DNA of 64,000 nt from assembly GCA_003255065.1 (NCBI GenBank), contig QAOA01001508.1, positions 335,061-399,060 of the forward strand, written 5' to 3'. Below, in pieces: positions 1 through 11,682 of this stretch (positions are counted from its first letter, which is position 1; every line of letters starts with the position of its first letter). This DNA comes from Cercis canadensis. Lineage: Eukaryota; Streptophyta; Magnoliopsida; Fabales; Fabaceae. A program made the translations under genes and the position numbers. Below the pieces are notes generated by a model. It was not told where the DNA came from, did not search any database, and saw only the letters and a program-made list of their open reading frames with translations.

Positions 1-790
1 ATAAAAGCCACTCAACATGTTGCTTTCTGAAATATGGCCTTCTTGATGTCATTTTCAATTAACAGACAAAGTTATTCTCTTTTTTGACTAATGATACCGA
101 ATTAGGGTCAATATTAGAACTACTAGTATCCATTAAGTTTTTTTTTTTTTTTTTTTTTTTTTTTNCAAAGTAATCCTTAAGTTAAGAATGTGTTTAGATA
201 GAGAACTGCTTTATTTAAAAAAATTATTTTATTAAGTAGAAATCTTTTAAATGCTTTTTTTAGGAGAAGCACTTAACTGTTTATGGATGTAAATTTAAGA
301 AACATTTTTTTAAAATTTTAATCCCTCAATGGAAAAGAGTTTTACAGAGCAAAAGCTCTATTTCTAAATTTCTTTATAAGTTTTAAAATTAATATTTTTT
401 GAGTACTTTAAATGTCTTGAGATCAGATTTAATCAAACATAAAAATTTCATTCAAAAAAAATTTAAAAAAAAATTTCTAGCACTCTAATAGTCTAATATA
501 TATTTTACGGGGATTTTATGATACCACATACGTATATTATATTACACTGACGTGTCAAACATATATAATATTTATATTTTATTTTTTTAAACAAACTTAA
601 AAATAATTAACTTGTACACATATCATTCACATATTAATTATTTCTATGTAATATGACATATAATATAAATATAAAAAATATCTAAAAACCTCCTATATTT
701 TATTCAACAAAAAAAAAAAAAACTCATATATGCTTATCAAGTCAAGACAAAGAAGCTGATACATACTTATGCCTTCTTTCTCGGATAAAA
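1..790. other. AT-rich intergenic DNA with poly(T) and a dispersed repeat
   Basis: No coding signal is visible. It holds a poly(T) run at about 140-164 followed by one N at 165, probably a homopolymer assembly break. The stretch 505-690 is one copy of a dispersed repeat whose inverted partner lies at 16605-16815. Confidence 0.6.
505..690 (+). repeat. Dispersed AT-rich repeat, copy 1
   Basis: The stretch starting gattttatgataccac and ending near aaaaacctcc aligns with the reverse complement of 16605-16815. Shared blocks include a poly-AT core, an acaaacttaaaaa block and a tatgtaatatgacat block. No terminal inverted repeats are obvious, so the class is unknown; a MITE or solo fragment of a larger element is possible. 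Confidence 0.6.
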
Positions 791-1101
791 GAGTTATTGT
801 TAAAATTATTTACAAAATTAGGTTACTTTAGACACGCTGAAATGATTCAAACATATCATATAAGGCACACTAAAATTATTTCAACGTGTTTCTATGGGAT
901 ATGCTGAAATCATTTCTAAATAGCTCTCTAAAGACATGTTAACATGATTTCAGCGTGTCTTATAAGAACACGCAAAAATAATTTCAGTGTATATTTATAT
1001 AACACGTTGAAATTATTTCAGCGTATTCATATACAACATGCTAGAATCATTTCAATATATTTAAAGTAACTTATTTTTGTAAATATTTTTAACAATAACT
1101 C
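791..1101. mobile_element. Foldback MITE with ~58-bp terminal inverted repeats
   Basis: The left end (gagttattgttaaaattatt, from 791) matches the reverse complement of the right end (to 1101) over about 58 bases with a few mismatches. Between them a motif like acacgctgaaatgatttc recurs in both orientations about six times, so the whole 311 bases can fold back. No coding capacity. No clear target-site duplication could be set, so the superfamily is open. Confidence 0.7.
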
Positions 1102-1337
1102 ACATTTTTTTTTACATTATTTTAGTAAATTAACCTTCTTTCTCTTCTATTTTTAATTTTTTTTTCCAAAAATAGCAAGGAACTAATAATTTTTTTCTTT
1201 TATTTTTGGGTAAAAAATTATTTTTCTTTATCTAACAGTGTTTAAAATATACTAAAACCATTAGCGGATGTCTCCACTAACACTAGCAGTCTAGTGTAGC
1301 ACTCCCCCCTGCGTCAGCTCCACCACAGCAACCACAA

Positions 1338-4075
1338 ATGTTGGAGAGGGTCCTCTCTTTGCGGCGTAGCACCCCTCACAGCGACGACACTGCCGATGAC
1401 GAAGACGACGCTGTCAAAGGCGGTGGCGATGAATCTAAGACCAAGAAGCACCAGCACATGTTTTTCCACGCCACAAATAGGGCTTCCTATTTCCTTACCC
1501 GAATGGGTTCCGGTGGCTACTGGCCTTGTGTTCTCGCCTTGTTCCTCATCCTCGTCTTAGTCTCATCCTTGCTCTTCAGTTCTCGCGGTTTCGTTTGCCT
1601 TTCCTCCTATAATCCTGTATCTCGTGCCGGCTTCTTCGGGCTCGATGGTCTCGAATCGGACTTCGGATCCCTCGGCGTGCCCTGGTGTAAGTGTCTCTGT
1701 CTCTCTGATCTGATGCATTCAATTTCACAATGTCAAGTATTTCTTCTCCGATCCAAGGTTTCGTATTATTGGATCAAGCAAAATGCTAGATTGGGACTTA
1801 GTTGTTTCCTAGAGAAGAGAACAATATCTAATGGGGAACGGAATATTAATCACCTAGAAAGAAAAGGGCTTTCTGATTTTATGATTTTCAGATTCTTAAA
1901 AAATTGAAAACCCAATCTTTCTTACTTGATTGACTATAATCAGGTTCCGGTGGTTCACCAAGCGGGTTTTCCGATAGATGGCATCAATCTAGAGTGCACT
2001 TGAATGAAATCAAATAATTGTAGTTCAATGCGAGTTGGTTGTACGTCATATAATTATATGCTTCTTCTATTCTGCAATGTTAAGCATTTTTGTGTGCAAA
2101 ATTGTATTTATGAACGGTTTCATTAAAGGAATAGTAGCTCCATTGCTAATTATTAGAACAATTTTAAATTGAGAGCATTTTTCAGTGGCTTGTTTATTCC
2201 CAATAAACACGATTTCCTTAAAACATAGTAAATGCATTGTTGAAATTTGAAAGTTGCACTTGCTTATAGAGAGGTGAAAATTCAAACTTTATCACTGTGG
2301 AGATGTGATGTTAATGAATGCAAGTCCTGGGTTGACAATTTGGTTTCCTTTTGTTTCAAAATCTTGGCTTTGTTTGAAATCATTCTTGTTGGGTTCTTAT
2401 AATCTTATCCTTGGTAAAGGCAGATCGAAACATGAAAAAACAGTTGAATGGACGTCAAAAGATCTGCTTAAGGGGTTGGAAGAGTTCGTTCCCATATATG
2501 AAACCCGGCCAATCAAAAACAACATGTTCGGGATGGGTTTTGACCACAGCTTTGGGCTTTGGTTTATTGCTCACTGGCTGAAGCCAGATCTGATGATCGA
2601 GAGTGGTGCTTTCAAGGGACACTCAACTTGGATTCTGCGGCAGGCCATGCCAGACACACCAATTATTTCACTTTCACCTAGGCATCCAGAGAAATATCTG
2701 AGAAAGGGTCCTGCCTATGTTGATGGAAACTGCACATATTATGCTGGAAAGGACTTTGTGGATTTTGGAAGTCTTGACTGGCCAAAAGAATTGAAGAAAC
2801 ATGGGATTACTGACCTAAGTCGGGTTCTTATATTTTTCGATGACCATCAGAATGAATTGAAAAGGTGATTAAAGGATCTTTATAAACACTTGATTCCATT
2901 ATTCCCTCTGCTGAAACTGCTATTGCTAATTTTATTTTATTTTTAATGTTCTAATGAGCAGAATTAAGCAAGCTCTAAAAGCTGGGTTCCGCCATCTTGT
3001 TTTTGAGGATAACTATGACACTGGAACTGGAGACCATTATTCTTTAAGGCAGATATGTGATCAGTCTTATATAAGAGGTTGGCAAAATTTTGTTTAAGGA
3101 CAGATCCATTATATTTTACTACATGTGCATTCTGTTTCAGTAAGAAATGCATGTAATACTTATTTGGAAGTCTTTCAGCAATGTTCCATTTTCTCTTGAG
3201 AAAATTATACCAGCTTGACATGTCTGAAGTGTTGATGCCCTTGGCCAAGAGCAATAGAATAATAGAAGGTCAGACAAATTGAGGTATTAGGGACTATCAA
3301 CTGAATTTAGGAAAGCTACAAGACAGAAAATGTGGAAGTGTACCCTAGCCAAAGCCACAAGTGATGAACTCTATAGAAGAAACCTACCACAATTTATGTT
3401 GGTTTGCTAAAATATTTTGTTCAATTTATGGCTAGGCATGCTACCCTCTTCAACTCCATAATCATATGAGAGTGGGACAAAAGGGCGTGCTATTAATGTT
3501 TGGTTGGATACAGAAAACCGTTGATATCTTGATTGTGGAGTTCCTTTTCTCTATACTTGTATTCATTTTATGTTATCAGTATTAAAATATCTCAAGTGTC
3601 TGGTAAGTTAACACATAGAAAGAAATTAACATTTTCTCATTGTTCTTTTATTGATCTAGGAGGGGGCCACAGCTGCTTCAAAGATAGTGATGAAGCTAGG
3701 ATTAGGGCAAGAAGGAAGAAATTCTGGGAAAAAGCAGTTTCCATTGATGAACTTTGCGGGCCAAGCGATGCATGGTGGGGAGTTAGAGGGTATATGCGTG
3801 ATAACTTCAATCATAGTAATAAGCCAATTTCCTATGTAGAACATTTCCAGAACAGCCGATTTGTGGAATCAATTCTTGATGTTTACTGGGAACTCCCTCC
3901 GGTTGCTGGTCCTTCGCTCACTCATCAAACCAGATATGACCCTGCTCGTGCACCAACTCCAATAGTTGAAGATGGGCGCTACGGTTTGTTCCAAAGGCTT
4001 GGTTTAACCAGGTTTGACACCTCTGTATTTAATGGATACACTCAGATGGTTTATTTACAGATATCTCAACAATAA
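1338..4075 (+). CDS. Membrane-anchored protein of unknown function, methyltransferase-like motif (441 aa, 4 exons)
   Basis: Exons 1338-1686, 2420-2864, 2962-3077 and 3660-4075 join in frame to 441 aa. The first intron uses GTAAGT and ends at TAAAG (2418-2419), which keeps the conserved run VPWCRSKHEKTVEWT. The N-terminus is acidic and Lys-rich, then one hydrophobic segment at about residues 61-82 (WPCVLALFLILVLVSSLLF) suggests a type II membrane protein. The large C-terminal part carries IESGAFKGHST (176-186), like the glycine motif of class I SAM-binding folds, and an FFDDHQNE segment. I recognise it as a conserved plant family without an assigned reaction. Methyltransferase or cephalosporin-hydroxylase-like activity is only inference; no substrate can be named. 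The Met at 1338 opens the exon just before the acidic leader. Confidence 0.85.
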
Positions 4076-4934
4076 TTTATAGTTTTTGTCAAGAGAAGAA
4101 TGTAATGTTGTAAGGATTTTTTTTTTTACCTGTATTATTTATGAATTTGTTTCAGCTGATTAGGCTTGAAATCTTCTTTTCAACTTCATGCCCATTTTGT
4201 GTTTGAACTTCAAGTTAGTCATATTTCGCGTACTGAAACTTCGTTTACAATCTGGTATGGGTAACTGGTAATCTAACTTGATTGTCATCGCACAAAATGT
4301 CAACCTAATTTTTTTTATTTTTTCTTATCAACCTAACCCATATTTTATTTATTTATTTATTGCTACTAAATACATGGTATATTCTAACAGAGAATTCAAA
4401 GAGATAAGGATTTGAACTTAGAATTTCAATTATTTTGGAAAATCTCTGAATCAATTGAAATGTGTGGTTATGTCTCATCTTAGTTGATGGAGGATATCCA
4501 TCAACTAGTAAGAAGAGGGGCCAACATTTGTAACTATGAATAAGAATCAAAACCCAGAAGAGACAACCATAATTAACTACACATTATATGCTAAACCAAG
4601 TAATAAGCCATTTTATTAGTAAAATAGATAATGTTGAGTATATATATATTTAAGAACAAATACATAAGAATAGTTAGAGGGAAGACACAAGAAGCAATTC
4701 TTTTATACAGCAACAAGAATCCAAGGATACATAAAATAGAGAAACAAACAAAATATGTGTATATATGATCTGGATGTTTCCAGTTAAAATTCTACTGATG
4801 GAAAACTTGTCAGTCTAAAATGCACAAAAAACTGAGACACTGAATTACATATATATGATTTGAAACAAAAGGCCAAACTTGATCTCCTATGTAAAGCTTC
4901 ATATGCTTCAAGTCATCATACTGATTCTCCAGCA
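4076..4934. other. Intergenic region between convergent genes
   Basis: It holds the 3' ends of two convergent genes (unknown membrane protein on +, IAA27 on -). No open frame with family similarity was found. Confidence 0.6.
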
Positions 4935-7270
4935 CTAGGTCTGGCTCCTGGATTTTTCCATGACCCTTGGAGCTGAAATAAAGACAATTCACTTGAGACT
5001 TGTTGCATTCCAAACAGAAAACCAGTGATCCATCAAATATTGTGATGAAAAAATATGAGAGTAAGACATACCTAGCCCAATGGCCTCGGAACCTTTCATG
5101 ATCCTTAGCCTCCTACATGAGTCGGTGAACATCCTGCAGTGATAGATTAAAAGAATCAGCAAGAAAAATGGATTGAAGACAAAGATCATAAAAGGGTTAC
5201 ATTAGAATCAATCTGAAGTCCCAACAAAATAAGGAAATGATATAAACTCTATGATTTTTTATAGGTAAACAGAAGATATGATGAAGAATTTAAGTCAACT
5301 AGTTCAACCAGCTAAAATTTGTGATAAAAGGGAAAACATTTTCCCCAAAAATATTGATCTCTGAGAATTTCAAATGAATGGAGAAAGAACTTACTCCCAG
5401 GGTACATCACCAACAAGCATCCAATCTCCATCTTTATCTTCATATGTAAGAACATATTCAGAGCCATGGAGAAGATCCCTCAAAGAGCTCTCACTAAGGC
5501 CATCTTTCCCCGGAAGCCCACGGGAACTGCATTGACCTAATCGGAGGAACAGAAAAATGGCATGAAGAATCAAAATACCAACACACCATATATGTGGTGC
5601 ATGCACATTTAAGATCAAAACAGAAGCAAGAGCAAGAGGGATTACCAATGGTAAAGCAGCTGAACATCTTCTCAAGAGCAGAAGAAAGTTCCACATAGTT
5701 GTTGTAGGTTTTCAGATCAACCTTTCTCAGATATGGGGCACCATCCATGCTAACCTTTACATAGAGACAACCAAACCCTGTTTTGCCTTCACCTTCATCA
5801 TTGTTCTTTGTTGCATTAGAGGCCATGGAGTTCTTTCGGAAAGATCTAATTGGTGGCCATCCCACAACCTGTGCCCTGTTCCAAAAGTTTAATTAATTAA
5901 CCATATTTCGCCCTAATCATTCTTATAAATAAATTAATTAATTAAAAAAAATGTCTGATGATACTAGATTTCAATTTTCGTACAACTTTTAAAAATACAA
6001 CTAGCTGAAATAATTATCCAATTAATCATGCATATGGGAAAGTTACGAAACCCGGTATGCATAATAACTCCCAAAATCAACACTTAAAACTCCAATCTCT
6101 CAAAAACTAAAAATAAATAAATAAAATAAAATCTCTCGTCTTGTTATATTCAGAGAGAACTGAAAAAGAAGATTATTATATCCAGAAAAAAAAAAAAGGT
6201 AAAATTAATGAGAAATAGCGATAAACATAAATACAATCCAAAAAAGCCATATATCATCAGATAATCGTGATCAAGTATGTGAGTACTGAATCACAGGCTT
6301 TATTTTCAAAATATTTAACGAAGTCTTAAACCAAATTATCAACCTACCCAACTGGCCAAAATAAGGCGCGCCAAATCTAACAGATATAATTTAGAAATTT
6401 TGTTAAAAAAAAAAGAAGAAGGTAGATATCAGAATAACAAAATATAGAAGAGCATACTCAAAAGTCAAAACTTCCCTTTTGTCAATCAAGATAGTTTTAT
6501 CAGCTAAGTTAGAAGCCTTTCACCTTCTTCTAAGGAACAAAAACAAAAGCTAAGGAAAAAGAAAACACAAAAGCTGACTCCAATTCATCTGTTCAACTTC
6601 CTACTAGCCATATATTCTATCAGTAACCAATTTTCATAGCAACCAAATGTTATTGGTGAGAAGAAAATAGTAAAGAGATGAGCAAGAGGCAAACTCACTT
6701 TGCAGCGGGAGCAGCAACATGCTCATTAGGAGCAGGAACCTGAGGCTTCTTCTCCAGAACTGATTTTGCGGTCTGAGTAGTTATTCCAACCTCCTTGATG
6801 CTTTGTGCAGGGGTAGAAGTAGAACCATGCTGGCTATTATTTTTACCCTCTAAACCCAGAAGAGGCTTCCCACCATTTCCACCTCTGGGGGAGAACAAGG
6901 CAGCACCTTTTCCCAAATCAACCTCAGATCCATCACTCACAGAGAAAACCCATTTCCCAGAAGACCCATCAATAGCATCAGAAAAGCCCCTCTTGGCCCC
7001 AGAGACAAGGTTCTTCAAAGGGCTTGCAGAAGAACACCCATTCTGCAAATCCTTTCCAAAAAGAGAGACCCCAGTTGCTGATTTTCTCTCTGGGGACTTG
7101 CAACCAGGGAGGCCAAGCCTGAGCTCTGTTTCCTTGAAGTTCAAAGAAGAGCTCTTTTCATCCTCAGAGGAGATGGTGGAGGAAGCAGAAGAGGGAATTT
7201 TCTCAGAGCTTCTTTCCATGGACGGGTTCTCTGCTAAGCCTATGTAATCATGTTCTAATGGTGTAGACAT
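4935..7270 (-). CDS. IAA27: Aux/IAA transcriptional repressor, IAA27-type (347 aa, 5 exons)
   Basis: Minus-strand exons 7270-6699, 5875-5646, 5536-5395, 5133-5072 and 4972-4935 join in frame to 347 aa. All four Aux/IAA domains are present: EAR repression motif ELRLGLPG (49-56); degron core GWPPIR (196-201), which binds TIR1/AFB receptors in the presence of auxin; and a C-terminal PB1 region (about 226-335) with invariant Lys in [19 protein letters not shown] and the acidic stretch [17 protein letters not shown]. The start [12 protein letters not shown] and tail [12 protein letters not shown] place it in the IAA27 (PAP2) group rather than IAA8/9. An upstream in-frame Met at 7297 exists, but the family start is at 7270. 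It should repress ARF activators in the nucleus. The 823-nt first intron is the longest. Confidence 0.95.
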
Positions 7271-8997
7271 CAAAACGGCACAATAAAAGGAACTCAAATA
7301 TGCACAGAAAAATGTTGAACAAGTGTATATATAAACTTTGATTTAGAAGAAAACAGAGTAGCCAGAGGGAAGAAGACAGAAAGCAGAGAGCTTAAGCAGT
7401 AGTATGGTATGACCGAATTCTAGCGAGCTGGTTTTGTTGTTACAGAAAAGAACCTTCTTGGGCCTTTCTGGCTAACTTTTTCCTTTTCCATTCTTAAAAA
7501 TGGAAAAAAATTTCTTATACATAGAATAATTTGAGGTATGATCATAATTAATATAAACGTTTAATATTCTTACACTATTTTTTAAATATTTTCAAATTTT
7601 CAATGTGTGCATTCAGAATTTGATATAAAAAAATTAAGTGCATAATACAAAATACTTACTAAATTTCACTTGTATAACTAATATACTATATACTTACAAG
7701 AACATAATTTTTCATCTAATACTATAAATAGCATAAAAAAATCATTTTTTAAAAGAAATAAACAATTTATGAGTCAAAATAAATAGAAAAGGCAAAAGAA
7801 TTGAATGCAGTAGGAGCATGAACATAGAACCCAACCTTTTGTAGTTGTTTTTAAGTTTTTGCATTTTACTTTATCAATTAATACCTTTTTGGTAAAATAA
7901 TATTCGATGCATTAATATATGGGGAATTCCACCGACAGGTAGCTGAGTATTCCCCGGCAACCTTTTACACAGTGTTCCCACTTTACTAATTACTTTAATA
8001 CCGACCGCCTAAAATGCACCGGACCACATAGGCGCAAGTTAGACAGAGACCATGGATGCATGACAGGCATTGGCAGCAGAGTACAATAGAATAGACTGAG
8101 TGTGAGTGAGTGTGAGGTTAAAAAACCCTTGCATAAAAGAGTGAAAGGGATTGAACAAAAGTGAACATTGACCTTTAGTTCAATCCCCAAACTAGCAGAC
8201 AATTTTCCAGATCCTAACATATCTCTCCTTCTCATATTTACTTTCTTTCTCCCTTGCAGAGAAAACGAATATAAAACGCAGCAACTTGCCAACTTGAAAT
8301 GAAACGTTATAAATTAAATTCAACAAAATGATAATAGAATGCTAATTGAAACGTGTCTATTACTCAACATCAAAATTTGTATTGTATTGTATTGTGTATC
8401 ATGTTGTAACACCAAAAAACAATTTGTATACACATCTTTGGAAAAATCCCATGCAGTTTTTTTTTTTTTATCTAGAAACAGAATAAAATGATAGCAACTA
8501 CAGCTGAATTGATTTTGTATCCGTCTATTTTTCAAGGTTTAAGATTTATCTATTCTTTTAGTGGCTATGATTTATTACCGACTTCAAAATATTCTCTTTT
8601 ATATTAGAGCTTTTTATAATAAATATAAATACAAATTGTAATATAATATTTTTATCTTCAAAAAATATGACTAATCAAAATATTATATCTTATTTAATTA
8701 GCATGCGTTATTATATAAAGAATGCATATACTTCTCATTTTAAAAATACTTATATTTCTTTTGTCTTAAGTTCACAAAACTATATTTTTTTTAATTAGTA
8801 AAATTAGAGGAACGAAAATTTAAATCTAAGACTTCAATTTTATAAAAAATTTGTTTATGCCAGTCATGTTATTTATATATAAAATCTATGATGCATATTT
8901 ATTTAAGCTAATTACATTTTCTAATTTATTTTAATATTATAGTACTTTTAATAAAGTTAAAGAAAGAATAAAAAATAGAGTGCAAAAGAAGAGGAGG

Positions 8998-9018
8998 AGA
9001 GAGAGAGAGAGAGAGAGA
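8998..9018 (+). repeat. (GA)n microsatellite
   Basis: Uninterrupted GA dinucleotide run of about 21 bases in intergenic DNA. Confidence 0.9.
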
Positions 9019-9284
9019 GGCATGGTGAAGTAATTTATTACTCCACTCATGGATTTCACTGTGCTGATGCTGTGAAATGTCGGGTGAAGTGAATCCTCCC
9101 TGTGTTGGTTGTTTTACCACAGTTCCACGCCCGTATCTAATCATAATTATTGTGTGATCCAAAAGTGGGAAGGCGTGCTGACGATCCGACGGTCTACGAC
9201 ATGTACGAGATCAGAACGGCCCCGATTCGTGCACGTCACTCCATAGTATCTGGTAGTTAGGGGACATAACGGCGTTCACTTGTG

Positions 9285-9375
9285 GGCGTTGACGGAAGTA
9301 AACTGTCATCATTGGCTCATTGACCCTTTTTTCACTGTCCGCTGTGGCGCTGTGAGACTTGACCCGTTGACCGCG
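9285..9375 (+). promoter_or_regulatory. Cluster of TTGAC (W-box-like) cores
   Basis: Four same-strand TTGAC cores begin at 9289, 9320, 9359 and 9367 within about 85 bases; the last two are TTGACC. TTGAC(C/T) is the WRKY core. The patch is clearly less AT-rich than its surroundings and lies about 2 kb upstream of the IAA27 start, with no nearer gene. Function is inference. Confidence 0.3.
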
Positions 9376-11036
9376 TCACCATTTACCTATGGTTGGTCTC
9401 TGGACCATGAATTTTGACAAGCTTGTCTTCTCCATTTTTTGTAAATTACATAAACTATAAATGATGTTTGTATATTTAGTATAAATAGCTAAAAATTTGT
9501 GTTGATAATTATTTATGTTTAGTGATAATATAATAAAATGTAACAAGATACTGTTAAACTTTAATATATTAGCATATGCCCTTTTACTTTTAATCATCTT
9601 AATTGTATTATTTCTTAGTAGATAAATAAACATCACTATTACTCATTCTTAATAAAGATTAAAAACATAAATATGCCATTAGAGAAAAGTTGAACCTATA
9701 ATATGTCAAAATATTCATTAAATATTAAAAACGCAATTATCTCTATCTTTCTTTCCTATAGACATATTCACTACACACATTCAGGCTTTGAAAAGGGAAC
9801 TCTTGTATTGTAACATTGTCATTGATGGAAAGAAAAACGTTAGTTGAAATCCAGAAAGCATGAAATCTTGTCTAAAATTGAGGCTGATATTGACCTTTGG
9901 ATCAAGTTATTTGTGCAAATTGAGGTAGGCGAAGGAGAGAATGAGCTGCTATAAGCATTTATTTTCCAACGATTTGAAATCATGAAAAGATACATATTAT
10001 ATATGTATGTATTGTTGGTAGGTGAACATATATTATAGTTCTGTTTTCCTTTCCTTCTTTTAGTTGTATATGGGGCTGCTTCAATCAATGCCATAAAGCC
10101 ATTGTTGAACCTCGAAGCCCCATTACTTAATTACAATGGAAACCATGTTTGATCTTAATGCAGACACATGATGCTATGTACCCACTAACAAATACGTTGA
10201 ATAAAGCTAATATCCTCTATAACGGCACAGATTTATGATTAAAACTCAACAAATTATAGGATTTTTTTCAGCAAATATATGACATCATTAATTAGAAACT
10301 TGAATAGAAGAATATAAGTTGGTGAGGGTTATTTATAATATTGGGCCATGCAATGGAATAGTTGGAAAGAAAGAGAAATGGTTAATGAGGTTTTGTTTTA
10401 TGTTGAAATAATGGATTTGGGGGATAGATTATGATGAGAATAACATGTTAATAAATGAGGTTACTATAGATATGGAGCATAGTGTCCCAGTTGCTCCCCA
10501 CGCCTTGTTAAAAAGGTTTTATAGGAATAGCTGGCACTTTAATTGCTACAACAACACCTCAATGGATAACTAGCTAGTACGGCACTCTCTACTATACTCT
10601 ACTCTCAACATAACATAATACTGCAAATTCATTCACCAATCTTCTGCTTAGTTTTCCACTGCTCACATGTATTTTATTATATTGGTTTACACGTATGAGT
10701 GAAACTTTTACATGAAAACAATCCAAGCTTAAAAACTTCAAACAAATCATTATGTCCTTCAAAACAAAGATCATTCATAAAGATTTTGGGACAAACAACA
10801 GCCTGTAAGATAATCAATTTTGATAATTACAGCAATGAAACTATCTCTCTTGAAAGTTTTTCTTATCAAAAAGAACAAAATAATTGATTCAAAGACTCTA
10901 CCTTGCCGTTTTATTTGACTATATACAAGAATGTTACAAGTGGCAGTGTAATTGGCACGAGAATAAAGTACCACTTCTACTAGGCCAGGTCAGGGGTTAT
11001 TGTTTTCAGCAGTGAGAATTGAAAAACAACACAGTT

Positions 11037-11088
11037 CCACACAAAAGAAAATAAAACTTGTGCCACACAAAAGAAAATAAAACTTGTG
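11037..11088 (+). repeat. Perfect 26-bp tandem duplication
   Basis: The 26-base unit beginning ccacacaaaagaaaataaaa occurs at 11037-11062 and again, identical, at 11063-11088, just left of the hAT-type element. Confidence 0.9.
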
Positions 11089-11095
11089 CATATTA

Positions 11096-11682
11096 CAATT
11101 ACATAGAGCTGTCAAAATGAGTTGGGCCCGTTGGGTTGGCCCGCCCCGCCATACAAAAGGGTTGGATTGGGTTAAGGTTTTGCTGGCCCGTTTGGAAGCG
11201 GGTTTCTGAGCCCGCCCCGTTTGGGTTGTGGGTTGGTGGCGGGGCGGGGCGGGTTGGGGCGGGCTGGCCCGCCTGTCAATTTTTATTTTTATTTTTTTTA
11301 AATTTCTAATCTTTATTATAAAAATTATGTTGTCATGTTGGTATTAATCTTCTTGGACTTGTTTTTTAATGATTGTTTATTACTTTGTTAGACTATTTAA
11401 TTAATTTTGATCCTCTTAAATAATTTGAATTACGTGATGGAAAATTATTTATCATTGATTTGGTGTTTGACATTGATTTAAATTGTTATTAGTCATTAAT
11501 TTGCTGTTTTTTTTTTTTGGCGGGCTGGCCCGCCTAACCCACAACCCATAGTGGGTTAGGTTGGGTTGAGGTTTTTTCAACCCGCCCAAATGGCGGGCCA
11601 GCCCGCCTCGCCCCGCCCCGTTTGGGTGGCGGGTTGAGGCGGGGCGGGACGGGCGGGCCCGTTTGACAGCTCTACAATTACA
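11096..11682. mobile_element. Non-autonomous hAT-type element with GC-rich arms and 8-bp TSD
   Basis: The element (11104-11674, 571 bases) starts tagagctgtcaaa and ends tttgacagctcta, forming terminal inverted repeats. It is bordered by the perfect 8-bp direct repeat caattaca (11096-11103 and 11675-11682), the length typical of hAT insertions. About 170 bases at each side are extremely G+C-rich, with repeated gggcggg/cccgccc and palindromic ggcgggctggcccgcc, while the middle (about 11280-11515) is AT-rich. No transposase is encoded; it is a MITE-like derivative. The minus-strand frame over the right arm is composition-driven. Confidence 0.88.

Larger units (their letters stand above)
7271..11036. 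other. Gene-poor intergenic region upstream of IAA27
   Basis: About 3.8 kb without a convincing gene. The first 150 bases are probably the IAA27 5' UTR and core promoter on the minus strand. There is a (GA)n microsatellite at 8998-9018 and a less AT-rich patch at 9100-9400 with several TTGAC cores. Short frames here show no family similarity. Confidence 0.5.

Noticed and set aside
6795..7247. A 150-aa plus-strand frame opposite IAA27 exon 1
   Set aside because: It is the antisense shadow of the strongly conserved IAA27 first exon and has no family similarity.
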